From assembly GCA_024763405.1 (NCBI GenBank), contig JANTFQ010000076.1, forward strand, positions 1-8,895: a DNA stretch of 8,895 bases, read 5' to 3'. Below, piece after piece: positions 1 to 8,191 of this stretch (positions within the stretch are counted from its first letter, which is position 1; the number at the start of each line of letters is the position of its first letter). Origin of the DNA: Calditrichaceae bacterium. Its GTDB lineage: Bacteria; Calditrichota; Calditrichia; Calditrichales; Calditrichaceae. The notes under the pieces are model-generated. The model ran no database searches and was not told the origin of the DNA. It saw only the letters and a list, made by a program, of their open reading frames with translations. The translations under genes and the position numbers were made by a program.

Positions 1-105
1 CAGTTACTTCCTTCACCGCCTTCTGGTTTTCATTTGGTGCATTTTATCCGGGAATTGAAATCTACGGAGAGTAAAATTCACACAATAATTGCACTAGTTA
101 AAGAT

Positions 106-3100
106 TCATTCCCGCCAGCCGAGAACCGCATTGGCCACAAAACGGGGTTCCGGCGGAAGCGAATAAATATCTTTTTCATATTTTTTGTTATAGGGTGAAA
201 TATTTAGCGTTTTATCGTTTACAACCAGGGTACTGCTCCCGCCCGGATCGAAACCCATTGCTTTTTCGGCGCCGTAGGAACGCAGAATATCGGCCATATC
301 GATATGGGTTGCGCCCACCGATTCCCGAATCCGGCCATTGATGGCCAGTACCAGCAGTCTGCCGTCTTTTGTTAAACCGGCCGCAATTTTAGGTCCGCGC
401 ATATCGGTAAAATCCATTCGCGCGGCCTGCGTTTTAATGGAGGATTCCGTCGTCCAGCCTTCCAGTTCCATCGCAATGGCCTGCTTACCATTCTTGATGA
501 GCATCGGCCCAGCTTCTACGGCGTGCTGCACCCTGCTCCAGTCTATGTTTTTACTATTCTTCAGTTCAATAGAAACTGCCTGCTCTTCCTTAAACTGGGT
601 TACCGAAAACAATTCCGGCGGAATGGATAAGGTGAGACCAACGGGAATAACCGGAATGTTTTCTCCCTTTTGGGTATATATAATTTCCTTAATGGTGTGT
701 CCGGCAAGACGGACCAACACGTTACCATCACCTTTTATTTGCGGTTGTGCATAGGTCAGATCGTAAAAACAGGGTTTCGATGCGGAATGCCGGTTGTACT
801 GTTTTTCATCGAACACCAGTTCTTCGGCGGCAGTAAAAACACGAAAACCACTTTTACTGTTTACCCGGGCAATATCCAGACTTCCATCTTCCTTAATCAG
901 AAAAGCAGGCTTATTAAATAAAGGTGGACACTGTACTTCCCTGTTGACCATCAGTAAACCCAGAGGGCTTCCGATATAGGTTTCCGGCAGGCCAAGTTTT
1001 CCTACCAGCTCAGGGTTTAAGATATAACCGCCGTTCCAGGCAATCTGCGCTTTTTTACCAGCAGCACGGGCGTATTCTTTTATCAAATTAGTGACAGGGC
1101 GTGGTTTCGTTACCGCTGTATGGATACTAAACCGCCAGTGCTTCCCCATTTTTACTTCCGCGAGCACACCGCTCCAGGGCATACCGTCTGTATAAACGCC
1201 ACCCACAAAATCATAGTGAATATCGGATTTTGCTTTTCGGTTTATATGCGCTGTTTCAAGCGTATTCAAAAAAGTTTTAATGGGCGTTCCATGTGTCTGG
1301 GCGTCTTCGCGCATGAGGGTAAATAGTTTTTCTTCGCCCATTTCAGCCGCTAATTTTTTAAAGGTCCGGCTTTTCAAAGCTTTATCAAAATCTTTGGAAG
1401 TTTGCACAGGTGTAGGATAGGCCAGGGTCGTACGCACACCGGCAGGGACATATTGAACAAACCCGCTATTCATGGGAAGACCCATTATTTTCCCAGTTAG
1501 GGCACGCTTAACTTTACCGATATGAAAACGATCAATATCCAGAATATCGGTCATCATCGCCGCGCTTTGGCCATTTGTAATAATAAATCCTTTTTGTTCT
1601 TTAATCTCACGCAGTACTTTTAAACCCTTAAAACCCATCTGGCGCAAATGGAAACCGATACAGCTCTGCGGCGTGCGAATCAATTCAACCACATGCGATT
1701 TATAAAGGATGTACAGTTCTTTATCCAGAGTTGATTCCAAATAATAGCGGATTCCGGCCGCCGAGGCCTGTGTAAAGAGATGCGATTTACGCGCAAAGAT
1801 ATACACTTTAGGAAGTATATTAATATTTTTATTCAAAATTTCTTCGGTCAGTTCTTCCTCAATCTCCAATCCAAGAATAGCCCGAATCGGCTGCAGGATA
1901 AAGAATTCCATCTCATAGCGCACATATTGTCCCGGGAAATAGCCCCGCGGTACTTTCTGTTTTAATTTTCGAAATAATTCGGCGCGGTTGTCTATTCCCA
2001 GTTCATGGCTGGTTGTAAGCTGAACAAGGGCAAGATTCCAGTCGGTAAAGAAAAACTGGGTGGGTACATTCTGGATTTCCGGCTTGGGCGGATCGATAAT
2101 ATCTTCAAAAATCGTATTGACTAATCCGGTTAATTCCTGAAAGGTATAATTACGATACGGATAATAGCGTTTATTGCGGTGGCGGTAGGCAAACGAGTGA
2201 TCGTGCCGGGTATCAATTTCTCCATTATAACAGCGAAATAGATCTTCCACAGCGTTAAAAAAAAGATGACATTTCTCCAAAGAAATTTTATTATTTTTCC
2301 GATAACTCTCTACCAAACTCAAGGCATAATGATGCACCTCTCCGCGGACATTTTGTTCTTCTACTCTAAAATAGCTGGGGTCAATCAGGGACTTAAGCAG
2401 CAGCATAAATGCCAGCCGTCCATAACCCGGTAGATATTCCCTGTTTTTTGTATTAACAACCGCTTCCAAATCTTCATTCGTAAACCTGATATATTGGTCG
2501 TATTCCCGAAAATAATCGTGAATTTTGGGATTGGGATGGGTGATGGAGTGCAATTGCAGGTATAGCTTGTAGACAATGGTTTCGAGCGTGTTTTTTAGAC
2601 TTTCAAGATTATACCGGGAACGGATTACTTCGATATTATGAATAACATATTCTTCGGCGTCCTGCGGATAAAAAAGGCGCTGGATGGTTTTTTCTACCAG
2701 CGAATCAGGAATCTCTTTCTTAAATTCCAAAACTCGTAAGCGCTGCGACTCCTCGAGATGCTCACCGATAACTTCCGCGTACACCTGTTCCGGTTCATAG
2801 CGGCGGCAGAATACCGGTTTCCCGGCGGCAGCGGCTTCGATGAGTGGTAATCCCCGGCCTTCGCTTTCACTCGGGAGCAAAATCAGCGAAGCGGCTTTGT
2901 ATAAGTCCGTTACACCAAAAGGTTTTTTATGCAATTTTTTATAATTTTTATTATCAAAGGCACTGAACAGAAAACCCATAAATATTTTATCGCGAAAAAA
3001 TTCGGGCAGCTTCTCTAAAAAACTTGAAAATTTATCAAGCAGTCTGTAAAAATAATCCCGCTGGCCGGTGGGAATAGGGCCGGTAATGACAATCGAAATT

Positions 3101-4260
3101 TTAAGCAGCGGATTCTCTTTAAACTTCGAAACAAAATCCTTGTGCTGCACCAGCTTTTCAATCAGTTTAAAATTAACTTCAATGCGTTTACGGCTAATAA
3201 TCCGTGTGGGCTGCAAGAGTAATAAATTATTGGCGCAAAAATCCAGTTCCGGGTATTCGGTATAACTACAAATGAAAGGCCTGTCAATATACTGCGCTTT
3301 ATGGCTCAGGACCTCATCAATTTTATGCACTTTATTTTCAAAGATCGAACCGATTTGCGCAAGCGTATTTAAACTTTCCCGTTTGGAAATTGGTTCGAAT
3401 CCGGAGGAATTGACCACCGTTCCCAATAGGGCGACATTGGCCGGATTATGCCCATTTTCCTCAATCACATGCCGCACCTGGTTTTCATTAATATTGACCG
3501 TCATCCAGGAACGGGATTCCCAGGGGAAAACAACTTCGATAGTGGAAAAGAATTCCCCCACATCGGCATTGGTAAAGAAAAAATCACGCGGTCCTTTTTC
3601 CAATCCCTTTGTCTCGATGTCCACCTGCTTGTTCCCGCCTTCCCAGTAAAAATCATGACTATTATTAATTACAGGGATGCCCCAGTATTCGGAAACCAAA
3701 ACGGAAGCGAGGGCCAGCGAAACATTACCGGGATTGGAACAGACATTTAATAAATAGAGCAGCGTGATATTATTCTCTTTAATTTCCCGGGCCAGTTTTT
3801 CGGTAAGCAGCAGGGTTTCATCCCAAAACTTTTTAATAAGGGCATTGTATTCTTTGCTTCCCCGTTCCAGTTTTGTTCGGAAAAAATCCTGGTACAATTC
3901 CCATTTATCAAAACTTTTAATTTCAGGAATCACATGCCGCTGTAGTTGTGTATGTAATACATTGCTGCTTTCCGGAGATATTTCTCCCGCCAGGAGATGT
4001 ATGGGAACGCCGGGCAATAACTGGCGCATGGCGGCGGTATATTTAGAAACTTCGATGGTGATACCGTCGATGGAATAAGCGAAACTTAAAAAGCCGATTC
4101 CACCCTTTACAATCTTTTCTTTAAACGCGTAATAATCACCGCTAAACCCGGCCTTAGATTTTTTATCCTTCACACGATCCAGGAACAGACCAAGGTCGAA
4201 CCAAGTTCTTACATTTTCATTTTGTAGTTCTGTGATTAATTTTTTGATTGAATTGGTCAA
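106..4260 (-). CDS. GT4-like glycosyltransferase fused to a C-terminal phosphodiester glycosidase (NAGPA-type) domain
   Basis: The protein has 1384 residues in three parts. Residues about 50-565 look like a GT-B, GT4-type retaining glycosyltransferase. This part has SIDGITIE (63-70) in the acceptor-side Rossmann fold, HDFYWEGG (202-209), PTRIISRKRIE (351-361) with the donor-phosphate-binding basic residues, and an E-x7-E signature (E467, E475). Residues about 575-1010 are unassigned. Residues about 1015-1384 match the NAGPA family (phosphodiester glycosidase, Pfam NAGPA): IAWNGGYI (1073-1080), GSPLGLLMVN (1097-1106), AVEAGPMLIKNGK (1247-1259), GPKIAAGLTKDGRLLV (1289-1304), DPGGSST (1338-1344) and VANAVLG (1375-1381). 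No signal peptide or membrane helix is visible, so a cytosolic location is inferred. AGGA five bases before the ATG supports the start. The gene lies 92 bp after a related glycosyltransferase gene and probably shares its transcript. Domain calls are firm; the substrate is unknown. The canonical DGGGSST loop reads DPGGSST here. Confidence 0.85.
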   Translation of the reverse strand: MTNSIKKLITELQNENVRTWFDLGLFLDRVKDKKSKAGFSGDYYAFKEKIVKGGIGFLSFAYSIDGITIEVSKYTAAMRQLLPGVPIHLLAGEISPESSNVLHTQLQRHVIPEIKSFDKWELYQDFFRTKLERGSKEYNALIKKFWDETLLLTEKLAREIKENNITLLYLLNVCSNPGNVSLALASVLVSEYWGIPVINNSHDFYWEGGNKQVDIETKGLEKGPRDFFFTNADVGEFFSTIEVVFPWESRSWMTVNINENQVRHVIEENGHNPANVALLGTVVNSSGFEPISKRESLNTLAQIGSIFENKVHKIDEVLSHKAQYIDRPFICSYTEYPELDFCANNLLLLQPTRIISRKRIEVNFKLIEKLVQHKDFVSKFKENPLLKISIVITGPIPTGQRDYFYRLLDKFSSFLEKLPEFFRDKIFMGFLFSAFDNKNYKKLHKKPFGVTDLYKAASLILLPSESEGRGLPLIEAAAAGKPVFCRRYEPEQVYAEVIGEHLEESQRLRVLEFKKEIPDSLVEKTIQRLFYPQDAEEYVIHNIEVIRSRYNLESLKNTLETIVYKLYLQLHSITHPNPKIHDYFREYDQYIRFTNEDLEAVVNTKNREYLPGYGRLAFMLLLKSLIDPSYFRVEEQNVRGEVHHYALSLVESYRKNNKISLEKCHLFFNAVEDLFRCYNGEIDTRHDHSFAYRHRNKRYYPYRNYTFQELTGLVNTIFEDIIDPPKPEIQNVPTQFFFTDWNLALVQLTTSHELGIDNRAELFRKLKQKVPRGYFPGQYVRYEMEFFILQPIRAILGLEIEEELTEEILNKNINILPKVYIFARKSHLFTQASAAGIRYYLESTLDKELYILYKSHVVELIRTPQSCIGFHLRQMGFKGLKVLREIKEQKGFIITNGQSAAMMTDILDIDRFHIGKVKRALTGKIMGLPMNSGFVQYVPAGVRTTLAYPTPVQTSKDFDKALKSRTFKKLAAEMGEEKLFTLMREDAQTHGTPIKTFLNTLETAHINRKAKSDIHYDFVGGVYTDGMPWSGVLAEVKMGKHWRFSIHTAVTKPRPVTNLIKEYARAAGKKAQIAWNGGYILNPELVGKLGLPETYIGSPLGLLMVNREVQCPPLFNKPAFLIKEDGSLDIARVNSKSGFRVFTAAEELVFDEKQYNRHSASKPCFYDLTYAQPQIKGDGNVLVRLAGHTIKEIIYTQKGENIPVIPVGLTLSIPPELFSVTQFKEEQAVSIELKNSKNIDWSRVQHAVEAGPMLIKNGKQAIAMELEGWTTESSIKTQAARMDFTDMRGPKIAAGLTKDGRLLVLAINGRIRESVGATHIDMADILRSYGAEKAMGFDPGGSSTLVVNDKTLNISPYNKKYEKDIYSLPPEPRFVANAVLGWRE

Positions 4261-4333
4261 TGGTATCCTATCGAAATTTAATAACGTTGATAATTGTGAC
4301 CGTTACAGAATCACTGAGAATTCAAAATTTAAC

Positions 4334-4347
4334 ATTTAGAATTTAGA
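4334..4347. repeat. Two tandem ATTTAGA heptamers in the spacer between the glycosyltransferase genes
   Basis: ATTTAGA occurs twice head to tail, followed by a partial third unit (ATTTC), just downstream of the stop codon of the 423-residue glycosyltransferase gene. The rest of the 92-bp spacer (4261-4352) is AT-rich. It carries the AGGA ribosome binding site of the fusion gene (plus-strand 4266-4269). I see no terminator hairpin in it, which fits cotranscription of the two genes. The repeat is short and may mean nothing. Confidence 0.4.
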
Positions 4348-4352
4348 ATTTC

Positions 4353-5624
4353 TTAGGCGAACAGCATTTCCAGTTTATCTCTTAAAACCTCATACGAAAA
4401 AATTAATTTACCTAAATTAAAATTATATTCGGCAATTTCCTTTTGCATTTTTTTATTATGAATAATTTTATCAATTTCAGCGACCGCTTCATCGGTCAGG
4501 ATGCTGTCTTCGATCATCACCGTTTTAAAACCCTTGCTGCCAATATCCGGCCAGTAGACCGGTTTATAATTATTGACAAAAATGGGCGTCCGGCCCAGTA
4601 CTGCTTCCACAAACGCATTCCCAAAACCCTCGTAGGTGCTGAAATACGTGCAAGCGGTTGCGTGCGCATAGGCGTCGGATAGCGAATATATTTTTTTATT
4701 ATCCGGAAGCGTACCCCTTTCATTTAATATTCGATGATGAGCAAAAATAACACGGTCACCCAGTTTCCGTTTTTTTATAATATTTATCAGCTCTTTGTAA
4801 TAGCCCTTACGGTTATCATCCGCCGCGCTGCCTGTGATGATTAATTTTACCTTTTTATCATCGAGGCGGTCAATTAGTTCCAAAGCCGTTTCGATACCTT
4901 TACGTTTGACGATTCGCGTAATCTGAAACAATGGGATGTCATCTTTTTCCAGGCCGATACATTCCGGCAAATCGGCATTATATTCGTCTATCTGGCCGTA
5001 GGGTTGGTTAAAATCCATCACATTGGGAACGACAACCGATTTTATCCCAAATTTTTCTTTTAGAATTTCCCTGCCATGCTGATTGATAACCACATGTTTG
5101 GCATGCGGAATTTGCATGGGAAAGGTTTCCTTAACAATTTGCTCTACTTCGGGGAAAGGCGTTTTATAACGATCACCCCGTTCCCACCAAAAGTCATGAT
5201 TATGCAAAACAATTGGAATACCGGTGGTTTCGACCAGTTTATTAATGGCCATACCCATGGTAAGATGGGCGGGCAGCGTTGAGGCATTTTCGGAGAGCAG
5301 AATATCCAGTTTATTCTGCATGACCCATTTAAACATGCGGATGGCCAGTCCGTCCGAAACCCGGTGCAAATGGTCCAGCAGTTCCGATGGTTCATCCGGC
5401 GGCAAAAAGAAGGCCCGGTTCTGTTCCCATTCACATTCCGGAGAAAAGAAAGAAAGGGCCGAGATCAGGGTTTCCTTATCTTCTCCAACAATGGTTTTTT
5501 TAAAACGTCCGGACAATATATAAATCTCATGCCCCAGTTCCTTTAGAATTTTTATCCATTTTTCTGTTTCAAGGGCAGCGCCATCCACGTCGCCAATGCG
5601 CCCGATAATGATTCCAATTCTCAT
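4353..5624 (-). CDS. Glycosyltransferase, GT4 type (GT-B fold)
   Basis: The 423-residue protein has the usual length and layout of a GT4 retaining glycosyltransferase, which moves a sugar from a nucleotide-sugar donor in the cytosol. The N-terminal Rossmann fold starts MRIGIIIGRIGDVDG, followed by LETEKW (18-23) and LGHEIYILSG (30-39). HNHDFWWERG (141-150) is a family-specific motif on the acceptor side. The donor domain begins near 230, with FQITRIVKRKGIE (233-245; R237, K240, K242 as likely phosphate ligands) and LIITGSA (261-267). The E-x7-E signature is E332/E340. The start is supported by GAGGG four bases upstream (plus-strand 5629-5633). The protein is visibly related to the N-terminal part of the downstream 1384-residue protein. 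The DG..LE..KW opening reminds me of GT4 enzymes that make glycosylglycerate-type solutes, but I cannot confirm donor or acceptor. Confidence 0.9.
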   Translation of the reverse strand: MRIGIIIGRIGDVDGAALETEKWIKILKELGHEIYILSGRFKKTIVGEDKETLISALSFFSPECEWEQNRAFFLPPDEPSELLDHLHRVSDGLAIRMFKWVMQNKLDILLSENASTLPAHLTMGMAINKLVETTGIPIVLHNHDFWWERGDRYKTPFPEVEQIVKETFPMQIPHAKHVVINQHGREILKEKFGIKSVVVPNVMDFNQPYGQIDEYNADLPECIGLEKDDIPLFQITRIVKRKGIETALELIDRLDDKKVKLIITGSAADDNRKGYYKELINIIKKRKLGDRVIFAHHRILNERGTLPDNKKIYSLSDAYAHATACTYFSTYEGFGNAFVEAVLGRTPIFVNNYKPVYWPDIGSKGFKTVMIEDSILTDEAVAEIDKIIHNKKMQKEIAEYNFNLGKLIFSYEVLRDKLEMLFA

Positions 5625-5677
5625 AACACCCTCACTTAATTAAATGGAAAATGGCCTGTGTTTTGTTTGACCCAAAA

Positions 5678-5718
5678 AATATAAGATGATTTTTGTAGAA
5701 CAGCTAAGAGTCTCAGCT
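5678..5718 (-). promoter_or_regulatory. Candidate promoter with overlapping dyad upstream of the glycosyltransferase genes
   Basis: In the 235-bp gap between trkA and the glycosyltransferase gene, the minus strand has TATATT (plus 5678-5683), about 54 bases before the ATG, as a possible -10. The -35 position at 17-bp spacing (5701-5706) reads TAGCTG, a poor match. That position overlaps an imperfect 17-bp dyad, AGCTAAGAGTCTCAGCT (5702-5718), with one mismatched pair per arm around a central base. A repressor or activator site over the -35 region would explain this layout. The call rests only on position and symmetry. Confidence 0.3.
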
Positions 5719-5859
5719 CTCAATTCTTGTTTCCTGAGAAATATAGAAAACATTTCCTGTTAATGAAACCAAATATTTACAATACAAATTCCATAGATTT
5801 TTTTTGTAGTTATTTCAATAGATAGATTTTTATCCTGAAGGATATCCATAATAATAATT

Positions 5860-6534
5860 CTAAAAATCAGATAAAAAATCAGAAACCGATTTCAGGGTTG
5901 CCCCGTCCGCCGCCATAAAAATACGGTCACCGGGATAAATAATATCATCACCTTTTGGGATATATAGTTTTTCTCCGGCCGCACTGAATACACCGGCAAC
6001 AATATAATTATGACCAAATTGTTTATTTTTTGCCAGCTCGCGGACAGAGACGCCTTCCTTTGGCCAGCTCGCCGGAACCTGAAATACGACAAGTTGCATC
6101 TCTCCATCGCGGATTGGGGCGATGACCCTCATATTTTTGGTTTCGATTTCGGTCATGACGCGGGTGCGAATCATGCTTATCATATCAACAATGCTGGTGA
6201 CGCCAGCCATTTTATAGGCTTCTTCATAGGCCGGATTGCGCATTTTAACAATAATTCTCTGCACTCCTAAACTGCGTGCTAACAGAGCAAAGGTTAAGTT
6301 ATCCACATCGAGATAAAGAGCACCGATCGCCAGATCGGCTTTTTCAATACCAGCTTCTTTCAAATTCTCAATTTCGGATGCGTTTCCATTGATGGTAACG
6401 ATTCCGGTGCTCGCATAGAGACGTTCGCAGGCTTCCTTGTTCGCATCAATTACAACAACATCATGTTTCTTATTGGCCAGCTCGGTTGCTAAAGCCGAGC
6501 CGGCAAGGCCTCCGCCTGCAATTACAATGTACAT
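5860..6534 (-). CDS. trkA: Trk system K+ uptake regulatory protein TrkA (single RCK unit)
   Basis: The 224-residue cytosolic protein regulates K+ flux through TrkH by binding NAD(H) or adenine nucleotides. Residues 1-120 form the Rossmann TrkA_N (RCK_N) domain. It has the dinucleotide loop GGGLAG (7-12), an acidic D30 at the end of strand 2, GNAS (50-53), and the DVDNLTFALLAR segment that follows strand 4 in this family. Residues about 140-222 are the TrkA_C (RCK_C) domain, with KLYIPKGDDIIYPGDRI typical of its ligand-binding fold. At this length it is a single unit, like KtrA and half-length TrkA proteins. E. coli TrkA has two units in about 458 residues, so this protein would need to assemble as more subunits under the pore. 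The gene starts 12 bp after the trkH stop, and AAAGGA (6541-6546) fills that gap six bases before the ATG. Confidence 0.93.
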   Translation of the reverse strand: MYIVIAGGGLAGSALATELANKKHDVVVIDANKEACERLYASTGIVTINGNASEIENLKEAGIEKADLAIGALYLDVDNLTFALLARSLGVQRIIVKMRNPAYEEAYKMAGVTSIVDMISMIRTRVMTEIETKNMRVIAPIRDGEMQLVVFQVPASWPKEGVSVRELAKNKQFGHNYIVAGVFSAAGEKLYIPKGDDIIYPGDRIFMAADGATLKSVSDFLSDF

Positions 6535-6546
6535 AATAATTCCTTT

Positions 6547-8091
6547 CTATTTCCAAACAGATCTTGAAAATAAGACTGCCAGTGGTAAAATTTCCAACCG
6601 TCCGGCCAGCATACCCATTGTATAGGTGAGTTTTATAACCCAGTGAAGCGAAACCATTTTATGAACGGAAAAATAAAAAGGTCCCATATTGCCCAGAGCA
6701 GAAGCCATTCCGGAGATGGACTGCCAGGCGTTCAAATCGGAAAATAGTGCTGTAATTCCCCCGCCTAAAAAAATGAGAGCAATCCAGATAAAAAAAATGG
6801 CGCTAATGCGTTCAATCTCTCTGTCTGCAATTATTTTTCCGTGAATGACCAGCGGTGAAACCGCCTTATGCGGAACCCTGATTCGGAAAATCTGCGCTTT
6901 AAACATGGTCACCAAAGTACCGAAACGCAAGATTTTAATGCCCCCCGCCGTCGATCCGACACAGCCTCCGATAATCATCAGGATAAGAAATATTTGTTTA
7001 CTAAAAGCCGGAAAAAACGCCGCGTTTATATCTTTCGTGGCGTACCCGGTGCTGGTTACCATTGAGGCGGTTTGAAAAAGAATGGTACGAAAAAGATATT
7101 CCATTTTTTTAAATGCGAAAATGGAACCGTCAAAAAAATGAAAAATATGATCGGCTGCAATCAAAAACACGCTGCCGAAAACGACAACCCAGTACCAACG
7201 CATCTCAAAATCTTTAAACAAAATAGATACGTCTCCGGTCAGGACCCGGTAGTGCACAAGAAAATTAGTTCCGCCGGCCAGCATAATCACAATAAAAACA
7301 TATTCTAAAAAAACTGAATGATTAAAATTCCCGGCAGCATAATAGCCGACGCTGGCATCGTGCGTAGAAAATCCTCCTGTGGAAATACAGGTAAGACTAT
7401 GATTGAGGGCATCAAAAAAACTCATCCCTCCCCCCCAAAAAGCGGCAAGAGAAATTAGGGTGAACAAGATGTAAATTCCCCAGAGAATGCGCACCGTATT
7501 AAAAATCCCCGGTACCGGACGCGCCGTCGAAATTTTATGACCTTCCGCGCTGAAAAGACTCGATGCTGCACTGTTTCCCCGAAAACTAACAGCGAGGAAA
7601 AAGGTTAGAATCCCCAGCCCGCCAAGCCACTGTGTTAGCGAACGCCAGAATAGAATTGAGCGGGACATCGTATCCAGGCCTTCAAATACAGTAATACCCG
7701 TAGTGGTAAAACCGCTCACCGATTCGAAGAAAGCATCAAAGAAAGATTTATGAAGCCCAATCATATACGGAACGCCACCCACCAAACCAATCAATATCCA
7801 GCCCAGTGCCGTGATGATCATAGCATCCTGGACATCGGGCGTTTTTACCTTCATCGTCTTTTGCAGAGTAACGCCCGTGATAATGGAAAAGATGGCAGGT
7901 ACGAGGAAAGTCGAGATACTCAGCATATGATTTTCGCCGTCATGGAACCAGTAATAAGGAATGATAGGCAACAGCAAAAGAACACCGGTTACCAGCAGGA
8001 TTGAACCGAGGTATGAAAAAATATGGAAGCGTTTTGCGGGAATTGCCAGACGCTTCTTTAACTTCCATAATGTTCCCGTATTTTGTTCCAT
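6547..8091 (-). CDS. trkH: Trk system K+ uptake membrane subunit TrkH
   Basis: The 514-residue inner-membrane K+ transporter belongs to the TrkH/KtrB/HKT superfamily, which has four pseudo-repeated M1-P-M2 units. All four pore loops are visible: SGFTTTG (126-132), CISTGGFS (235-242), SMVTSTGY (343-350) and ALGNMGP (465-471). The conserved GGCVGSTAGGIK (375-386) and the C-terminal MLAGRLEILP (494-503) are also typical. Many hydrophobic helices are present, the first around 27-48. The length fits TrkH rather than the shorter KtrB, because an extra N-terminal membrane segment precedes the first pore unit. No strong ribosome binding site precedes the ATG; only GGA six bases upstream is present, so translation may be weak. 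It is the first gene of the trkHA pair and follows a 630-bp gene-free region that contains a perfect 19-bp dyad. Confidence 0.96.
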   Translation of the reverse strand: MEQNTGTLWKLKKRLAIPAKRFHIFSYLGSILLVTGVLLLLPIIPYYWFHDGENHMLSISTFLVPAIFSIITGVTLQKTMKVKTPDVQDAMIITALGWILIGLVGGVPYMIGLHKSFFDAFFESVSGFTTTGITVFEGLDTMSRSILFWRSLTQWLGGLGILTFFLAVSFRGNSAASSLFSAEGHKISTARPVPGIFNTVRILWGIYILFTLISLAAFWGGGMSFFDALNHSLTCISTGGFSTHDASVGYYAAGNFNHSVFLEYVFIVIMLAGGTNFLVHYRVLTGDVSILFKDFEMRWYWVVVFGSVFLIAADHIFHFFDGSIFAFKKMEYLFRTILFQTASMVTSTGYATKDINAAFFPAFSKQIFLILMIIGGCVGSTAGGIKILRFGTLVTMFKAQIFRIRVPHKAVSPLVIHGKIIADREIERISAIFFIWIALIFLGGGITALFSDLNAWQSISGMASALGNMGPFYFSVHKMVSLHWVIKLTYTMGMLAGRLEILPLAVLFSRSVWK

Positions 8092-8191
8092 CTTTAGTCC
8101 GAATTAATTAAAAAGGTTCCTGTTCCGCCCGGGATACGGTTTTTAAGGCTAATTTGTTTTCGTCTTGATTAGCTTTATGTTTAGGATTGTT

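Noticed and set aside
3..74. Plus-strand frame 3, open from the window edge to TAA, encoding 23 mostly hydrophobic residues (AFWFSFGAFYPGIEIYGE at the end).
   Set aside because: It could be the tail of a convergent membrane-protein gene, but 23 residues without a recognisable motif are too few to call.
1..201. Plus-strand frame 1 with a phrase like a response-regulator receiver (SGFHLVHFIRELKS, then TIIALVKDS).
   Set aside because: The phosphoacceptor aspartate is missing, half of the frame is antisense to the well-supported end of the NAGPA domain, and it ends in a hydrophobic run before a stop. The likeness is probably chance.
338..754. Long plus-strand ORF (138 residues) opposite the NAGPA domain.
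   Set aside because: It is antisense to a domain with strong family motifs, and its translation shows no motif or ribosome binding site of its own.
5831..5844. TATCC-TGAA-GGATA hairpin just downstream of trkA, considered as a terminator.
   Set aside because: In the direction of trkA transcription the stem is followed by an A run, not a U run, and the stem is only five pairs.
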